38,754 nucleotides of DNA from Priapulus caudatus (lineage: Eukaryota; Priapulida; Priapulimorpha; Priapulimorphida; Priapulidae), in NCBI RefSeq assembly GCF_000485595.1, contig NW_014577287.1, positions 120,770-159,523 on the forward strand, in the 5' to 3' direction. Positions 22,742-38,754 of this stretch are shown here, piece by piece (positions within the stretch are counted from its first letter, which is position 1; each line of letters begins with the position of its first letter). A program made the position numbers and the translations under genes. A model generated the notes under the pieces. It saw only the letters and a program-made list of their open reading frames with translations. It ran no database searches and was not told the origin of the DNA.

Positions 22742-24454
22742 GCTGTAACGGTAGAGCTAGCACGTACTGCACCCACTGCCCTGACCGCGGCCAGTGAAAG
22801 CAACGAGTCTCACTCGATTATAGAACTCTTACTTTGAAGACTCGCGAGGCGCAGTCTCGCTCCGTCGGCGGAGTCGCTCGGGAACGCACTTGTGCGTGTC
22901 GATGCCATCATCACCACGCTGCCTGCATGCATACACGCAAAGACCACGTCACCACCGTGCGCTGGGAATCGAGTAAAGGTTCGCCTCCGAGAGAGGAAAG
23001 TCGGGAGTGAAATGTCTCTGGCCTTCAGTTTTCACTTGGATATCGCCCGCGGCGGTCTTGTATGGGCTGATGACAATAGGTGCGGTTAAGTATACATCGC
23101 TCAGCGTGTAGTGACAACGGGAATACCGTGTTCGTGCCAAGTGAAGGAATAGCCCGCCCGCACACAGGTAATGTGAGTAAGTGCGCGTGAGAACTGTATG
23201 ATATGTCGTACGTGCGATATTTAGCGATAACTCCCCCTTCCATCAGTAATATTGTCATTCCGATATCAATTCCACCTTAACTTAGAGACGTTCGGTGTTA
23301 ACTGTAACGTCCAGTGAGATAAATAATTCCACATTCGGAGTGTATTGGAATTCTGTGTAATGACAACAGTGTCACTCTATATATTAGCATTACTACCTCA
23401 CAGCTGCACGCGCGAGCAAACTAGGCCAGCAATATAGTAAGTTGTTTTTAGTGAGTAATGCGGCATTATGCAAAATGTGCCACCAAAGACTGTGTACTAG
23501 CTGGGGCAGGATAGAGTGGGCTTAGGGGCAGCATAAGGCTAACTCGAAATCCAGGATTCCGAGGCCGCGCTGATAATAGCAATAAACATTCTTCCTTCAC
23601 AGCCCGAGGCTTTCTGTGGTTGCGCTGATGCATTCAGCAGTGAACTGGGTATCAGAGACGCTGTGGATGGTAATACGCACTCTCAGAAGAGAACTGGCTC
23701 TAATTCCGTAAATATGCATTGTATGCGCGCCCGCCTGAAGGCCTATCGATGAATGGTTACCACTACCAGTGTGTGTGCGTATACGATCCTTGCCCGTATG
23801 AAACCGGTGACCTGTTGCACTGTTTACCTATTATTGTGATTACATTTGAATAGAACTGCGATGCACTACCGTATACAGCATAGTATTAGTAAGCTGTGGC
23901 AGGCACGTATCAAAGTGTTCTACGAAGTCTATCTGAACAGCCTCACATGATCATCCAGACTTTCTAATGGAAATGCAAACATGTGGACTATTCAGCACTA
24001 CCTGACTATACTGACTGATTGCAGTTTTGTTGTTGAAATATTCGATAAAGAACTCATTTTCCTGAACACCTGCAATTTTAGTTATTTCGGAATCTTGCCG
24101 ATGGATGGTTACAGACATGTGCATGAGAAAACTACAAGCAATAGGATCATTCGTACGCGAGAAAAACGTTCTGTTATTTTCATCTTTAACTTGGCAGTGC
24201 GCTGTGTTCCTTTGTGGCTTTTTGGGGTGTTTGAAGGCCAACGCATGGAAAAAGCCTTTCTGATGTCACTGCACATGATTGAGTATTTTGCGATATGAAA
24301 GGCACTAGTTTCCCGTCTCACTCCCAGTGCTCTCGTGTGATTTCTCGCTGCCTTTTATATGCGGCGCCGCATGGCATCATGAGGGGCACCGAAAACCCGC
24401 ACCTGGGCGGGTGCGTCTATTTAGATCGTATAGGCCTATAGGCGAATTCAGACT
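22742..24454. other. no gene recognised
   Basis: A minus-strand frame at 23951-24241 (96 residues, mixed composition, starting MAFKHPKKPQRNTAHCQVKD) is the least repeat-like ORF here, but has no domain or splice support that I can see. Confidence 0.4.
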
Positions 24455-24612
24455 TGACGGACAATTTCGCGAGTGGTTAATTTCGCGGTCGGTGAATTAT
24501 GAATTATTTGGTATTATTCGGTATGAATTATTCGCGTGTTGTTATATTCCCGGTCGGGGACGCGTTCGCGAAATCGCGAAAATTAAACCACCGCGAAATA
24601 ATCGCGAAAACT
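24455..24612. repeat. inverted CGCGAA-rich element
   Basis: Segments aatttcgcgagtggttaatt, tcgcggtcgg and, inverted, gcgaaaattaaaccaccgcg, aaataatcgcgaaaa form an imperfect inverted repeat around an AT-rich middle. The form is that of small fold-back transposons. No clear target duplication. Confidence 0.5.
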
Positions 24613-26182
24613 GTTCTATGACGATTGATCCTTTAAATCCGACCAGGGATGTGCGATGCAAAATGTATCGATTGATTGTCTCGTTTTCTCCGTCTGTCTG
24701 ACCATCTGCTGTCTCGATCTCCATTTCCTTCCTCCACCATACCGCCCCTCCCCCCCAATAAAACTACCCAACCAGAAAGAATGCGCAAATTTGTTATTTT
24801 CACACAAGTCGAGTACTTAAGTTAACATGTTAAAACTGCGCACAGAAGTCTGAATATCTCGTCTTAGCCCATGCTGTGTCTACCAGGTATGCCCAACGAC
24901 AGGCAGAGTTCAGTGTAGCCGGTTGTTCTATGTACGATATTACTCTTCTTCTACTCCTCCTCTACACCTCCCCCACTCCTCCTCCTCCTCTACTCTTCTT
25001 CTACTCCCCCTGCTCTACTCTTCCTCCTCTACTCCTCTACTCCTCCTCCTGCTCTACTCCTCTTCCTCCTCTCCTCTTCCTAATAGAGCCGAGAGCTGCA
25101 GCACTCGTTGCCATGGGTTTCCTGCCAGTAGCGACATGAATTTCAGACGCATGTGTCACCACGCATTTGTGATTTACTCGCGACTTAACGGCGAGTCAAT
25201 TTCACGCCCCAGTTCAAACACGAGAGAGATTTCACAAAGCTAGGCAATTTCTCCCAATGGCATTATAATAGTGGTATTTGACTGAATTGCTTATTCAGGC
25301 GAATTGGTCAATGAAGCATTGCGAATACAGTTGCATAGAATCCTATCCTGTCAAGCACGACATAATAAAGATAAATGTAACAGCGCACCACTAGGAGAGT
25401 CGTGCTGCAATTTTAAAGTGCACTACCCTCCAGTAATTGCACGTAAATTGCAACTTCTCCGGTTTCAACATGCCCACACAAACACCGCAGGTTCACGGGG
25501 TTACCGTTGCACGCGGATGTACTCTGCTTGCTAAGGATACGTGGCAAGGTGTTGAGTCATGTATAGGCAAGAAAAGGCAGAGTTATTATTCCGCAGTGCA
25601 AACGCTGGACAAAAAGTTCGGCGACATGAGTGCAGACTGCATTACGGTCAGCGCTCTCTAGTCTAGCTCCCTCGCTTCTTTCTCAGGAGCAGATATTTAC
25701 TCTCTCCCCGTAGAAAGCTCCCCGTATCGATCAGCGGTAGTCGATAGCAATATAGTGGTGGCTGGCTAGAAAGCACTATACACTATAGATATACTATACA
25801 AGAATTTATCTGAAGTTTAGCGATTCTATTCGTTATTGCTTTTACGAGTTCGCTATTATATATCTGTATAAATCTATATATGTGTTATTATCTACTCTTG
25901 ATATCACCTAGTCACTTGATCACGTTATCATTAGCCCATCAGCTATTATCATAGGAGATGCGTGCCAACATGATTAAATTAAGCAGAGTGCTCTTCTGTT
26001 GATGAGCCAATTAATTACAACTGAAATCAAGTGTATTCGAGCTGACGTAGGAGAAAACGAAAATTCCCAACGTGAATTTCAAAAGTAGCTTTTTTGAATT
26101 TTAGAGTGCCCGCATTTCTATAGTCGCATTTACCATACGTGAAACTATTCTGTGCGTTCATAATGATAGACTTTCTTAGTAT
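24613..26182. other. no gene; pyrimidine tract at 24942-25082
   Basis: The tract is built of ctactcctc, cttcttctac and ctcctcctc units. No coding frame supported elsewhere. Confidence 0.55.
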
Positions 26183-26230
26183 CAAGAGCTAATAAACACC
26201 TATTTATTAGCAGGTATTTATTAGCTCTTG
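26183..26230. repeat. short fold-back element (TATCAxGAG family)
   Basis: Arms CAAGAGCTAATAAACACCT (26183-26201) and the complement of CAAGAGCTAATAAATACCT (26212-26230) match at 18 of 19 bases around a 10-base loop. Confidence 0.75.
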
Positions 26231-27603
26231 TTAGTGTGCATAGTATGGAGGAAATAAAAACTTGTGTTTGTTCACTGATAGTAGTGTAATGTGTTTTTTT
26301 GATCGTTTGCTTTGAATTTGATCGCCAAATGAACAATGGTCATATAAGGCAGTAGCTTAAAATTTATTATTGAACATTTTCAGTTCATCATTGCGAAGTA
26401 CAAGTACAACCCTGCTGTTACGCATGCGTCATATTCCATTATGAAATTATATAAAAGTTGACAAATTTGTTTTGACACATCGTCAATCGTGTGAAATCGT
26501 TTGAAATCGTGCTCGTGTGAAGCATCGATCCAAATCGGATTCTTCTATCGTGATCTATTGATTCAGTATTGCTAATGACGAAGCATATATGCTATAATAA
26601 CTGTGCTTTTATCGCCGTATGCTTGTTACAGCACTTATTTTAGTATAATATGTGCCGTGGTTTGTCAATATTATGTGAGGATGCTCAATTAGGCGGGCCA
26701 TGTGTGTATTTTAGCTAACCCTGTTATTATACTGTGCGCTGTGCAAACATAGGTCTGCTGCGTCTGTAAGTACGTGCGAGTTAATTAGATATTTAGCCGT
26801 CGCAGCCCATGACACGTGAAATTACTTTTATGTACGTTATATGACGTTAACCACTACGGCATACAGTCTAACATTACCCTTCGTCGTAAGTCACCGTAAC
26901 ATACAATACAGTTGTTTGATTTATAATAATAACTCGCATAGAAATAGTCGTTTCAATCTACACTAGTGATGTCGTGAGACTGCCATTGAAAACGCGTCAG
27001 AGATAGTTGTCGAATTTGGCATGAGGGAAAAGCTGCAGTTTCGTTGCCGGTGTTGATGAATGCTATTACAACTAAAATACTCAAGTCCAGTGATTATTTC
27101 GATTACTTTGTGAAAGCGAAATTTTTGTCAAACTGCCGCCTCGCCTGTCGTGCAAATGACAGAATACATTGTAGAAATGCCGCCGTGCGTATATGGGCAT
27201 CTTCCATTTGCTGTCTTCTTCCGTGACAGTTGGGTTATATTGAGTGAGCACGGGCTATCGTCCTGACGTTACAAAGCCATGCGCGGAGTAGTAGTGAAAA
27301 TTGCTGAACTACATATCATCACTATTTCCGTAGTTGCCAGAGTTTTCTTGCGATCTTATACACTGTCTGCGCATTATGTGCTAATCCACTATTTCACGTG
27401 ACTGAACAATATGTAAGAAAAATGGTACAGCACTACTCACCACCGAGGTACCTACGTTGTACTACACACTACCTAGTCAAGAGGTGAAATTTTCCCACGA
27501 CCAACTTTGGTACAGATTTGCTTGGAGATTGCGAAGAGATGGGAGAGGGATACACTGTGCAATGAGTTCGATTCGTAAGTGCTATGGTAGCTAATACTAG
27601 TGC
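26231..27603. other. no gene recognised; TATA-like box at 26450
   Basis: TATATAAAAG lies at about 26448-26457 with no coding frame behind it. The rest is AT-rich and without supported features. Confidence 0.45.
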
Positions 27604-27726
27604 TTTCGGGCTGGTTTCGAATCATGGGGTTCGCGCATGGTAATTTGAAGCGTTGCTTTTCGAAATTCGTTGCCGACAATGCCGATGCCAGGGACCTTTA
27701 TCGACATGTGAAGTGAACCTGTCTTG
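27604..27726 (+). other. possible 5' exon end of the PHLDB1-like gene
   Basis: A consensus donor, CTTG|gtgagt, lies at 27726/27727, 870 bases ahead of the acceptor of the start-codon exon. A short ATG-led frame (MGFAHGNLKRCFSKFVADNA and ten more residues) at 27623-27715 ends before it, so as a 5' exon it would be untranslated with a small upstream ORF. This is inference from one splice motif only. Confidence 0.2.
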
Positions 27727-27850
27727 GTGAGTGGGGACGCAGAGAGATGCCGAGTTAAAAAAAATCCGAAGACGTGGTGCCCGGAGTGAAACAGTTAAAA
27801 ACCATTTGTTTGTGTATATAGCGGCACAGTTACACGGACATGAATATTTC

Positions 27851-28165
27851 ATGCGCTGCGTGTTTGCTGAATCACCGACGCGGACAATTGATCGTGCTGC
27901 GGTCGAGGCGAAGTTCAACGTTGTCATTTCTAAACGGGGCTTTGACTTCGAATCGGCGAAAACAGCTAGAGAGAACGAGTTGTGTTTACGATGGATTTAC
28001 GATGGAACAAGTGGAAAGGCCGCGCTGACACTCTATAATTACTGCCTCGTCACATCTGCTTGCGAAACTGACCTTTTACGAGTCAATCCATCCAAGATTT
28101 GGAAAGGGCTAAAAGAGAGAGAAATTCGTGTTTCTGTGTGTATGACTCGTTTTGGGACAGTTTGA
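27851..28165 (+). CDS. unrecognised ORF with poly(A) signal downstream
   Basis: The frame is open from 27731 to the stop at 28163-28165 (about 144 codons), but the first ATG in it is at 27851, giving 104 residues starting MRCVFAESPTRTIDRAAVEA. The composition is mixed, not low-complexity, with Arg/Lys/Glu and several hydrophobic stretches. I recognise no domain. AATAAA stands at 28204-28209, 39 bases after the stop, which fits a terminal exon. The part before 27851 could belong to it if spliced in, for example after gacgcag at 27742. It could also be a chance ORF or a decayed transposon piece in the first intron of the PHLDB1-like gene. No signal peptide or membrane segment is evident. Confidence 0.3.
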   Translation: MRCVFAESPTRTIDRAAVEAKFNVVISKRGFDFESAKTARENELCLRWIYDGTSGKAALTLYNYCLVTSACETDLLRVNPSKIWKGLKEREIRVSVCMTRFGTV

Positions 28166-28599
28166 AGCATGTGTGAATACAATTTTTGCCCTTTCTATTT
28201 TTTAATAAAAAATAATACTGCTTCAACGTGAAACTTCAACGATTTTTTGTAGCATTCACCAAATATAGCCATTCTATGTCCATGCGTGTTATTTTACGGT
28301 AGAAGAAATCCCGAAAATTACATGTGAAAATGAATTAGTTGCAAATTTAATCTGACAAAGACAGGCGATTATTAAAACCGAAGTAAACGGAATATAATTG
28401 AATGTCTCCGGGGCAAAACGTCAGAACAGAGAAGTACGTAACGCTAATTGGAGAGGCATATATATGCCGAGGCTGCACGATGACCAGCTCACATGCCTTT
28501 CCTCGCCTGCTTGTGTGCTCGAGAATGTGTATTAATGCAACAGACGATTCGCTCGAAATTCCAATGAAGCAAATGTTGTGAGTCTCTCTTTCCTTGCAG

Positions 28600-37868
<9,269 letters not shown>

Positions 37869-37909
37869 GTGAGTGGCGTCGCGTGCGTAGATTTTCGAGT
37901 AGATTCTAA

Positions 37910-38173
37910 AGCCTAGCGCAGACCTGCGACTTTTTTATGCAACTCGACTCGCTGTAAAAATTGCTGTGAAATCGCTACGTCTGCGGGAACGTGAAACTGT
38001 AACCCGTAGCGATTCTGGTCGCTTGCGACGAATTGCAAGAAATCAAACTGTTTTGATTTTGAGCGACTCGTCGCTCCCAATCGCTCCCAAATTGCTCTAG
38101 AATTGCTTCGAAATCGCATGTGTGCGCACACGTGGCGACACATTGACCAAAAATTGCAGTTCTGCGCTAGGCT
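37910..38173 (-). mobile_element. complete 264-bp inverted-repeat element flanked by TAA (family A)
   Basis: Terminal inverted repeats read AGCCTAGCGCAGACCTGCGA at the left and AGCCTAGCGCAGAACTGCA at the right end read inward. TAA at 37907-37909 and again at 38174-38176 looks like a 3-bp target duplication. A 3-bp T(A/T)A duplication is typical of PIF/Harbinger-type elements. The copy sits 41 bases downstream of the donor of exon h, in the opposite orientation to the copy at 30661. Confidence 0.85.
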
Positions 38174-38754
38174 TAAGCAACGCGTTGTCAGAAGCACATC
38201 GTAAATTGTTGTGACGTAAATTAAACCTCCCGCGTCCAAACTTCCGTGAGTGGCGAGCCGCGCAAAAAAGTTGTGATGTTTTAGACTTATGATGTCATGA
38301 CTATATATGACGTTTCTAACAATGGTGCTCTGGCTAGGTCACTCAGCAAGACGGGAACAAAATTGGTTGCGCTCAGCATGCAGCATGGGTGTCATGTGGT
38401 TGGTTGCACGCGAATATTTATTGATCATTTATAATATCGTCCGCACACATTACTATCCATGCAATTGTTCCTGTTTACGTAGTATTAATTCATTTAATCA
38501 CGCTTTCACAACTTGAAACAGACATGGAAAGCACCAACTTATGCCACATGCTTATCTCGTAATTAAGATTTTTAATTTTGATTTGCACTCGTACAATTTG
38601 TACATGAAGCTCAAAATAATATTCACACACAGGTAATCATGTGACTGCAGTATATTCCAAGAGCCCTTTGCCAAAAAAATGTGTAGTTATTAAATCACAA
38701 GTCTAAAAATGTCACGAGTTTCGAAGTGAATTATCGTAGAGAAGTTATGACAAT
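38174..38754 (+). other. start of the next PHLDB1-like intron, runs off the window
   Basis: AT-rich sequence downstream of the family A element. I find no exon with acceptor, frame and donor together. The rest of the gene lies to the right. Confidence 0.6.

Noticed and set aside
37913-38239. 108-residue minus-strand ORF in the last intron
   Set aside because: It lies within the family A element and matches the non-coding copy at 30661.

Overview
This is nuclear DNA from an animal. The evidence is spliced coding exons with GT/AG boundaries and kept reading phase, many microsatellites, and small non-autonomous DNA transposons. Nothing looks bacterial: there are no operons, no long ORFs and no RNA genes that I can see. 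The one recognisable gene has the domain plan of metazoan PHLDB1/LL5 (pleckstrin-homology-like domain family B). The sequence does not let me name the phylum; a non-vertebrate animal is my guess, from the compact introns and plentiful CpG.

Left 28 kb (about 1-27,600): no protein gene could be supported. It holds a 1.2 kb block present twice (1-1214 and about 3218-4476) that looks partly like a long-read assembly artefact, a GC-rich promoter-like stretch (about 2.7-3.2 kb), a 118-bp tandem repeat with CRE-like motifs and G-runs (11.39-11.73 kb), several fold-back elements, two full copies and one fragment of a 420-450 bp inverted-repeat element whose ends read CACAGGCACTTGG, a nested TAA-flanked element (13,556-14,283), and a 3 kb island of simple repeats at 18.6-21.7 kb made of (CCTCA)n, (GT)n, (GA)n and (CACTA)n in succession.

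Middle (27.6-28.2 kb): one modest ORF of unknown identity with a polyadenylation signal just after its stop, next to a consensus splice donor that might be the first exon of the gene to its right.

Right 10 kb (28,600-38,754): eight consecutive plus-strand exons of a PHLDB1-like gene, 400 codons from the chosen ATG. They encode the N-terminal FHA domain, a Ser/Pro-rich linker and the start of the first coiled-coil region. All seven internal junctions keep the frame. The gene runs off the right edge, so the remaining coiled coils and the expected C-terminal PH domain are not in view. Its introns carry TTA/TAA-flanked miniature transposons, two of them close downstream of splice donors, a (GTT)38 microsatellite in a 281-bp intron, and in-frame tandem splice acceptors at two exons.
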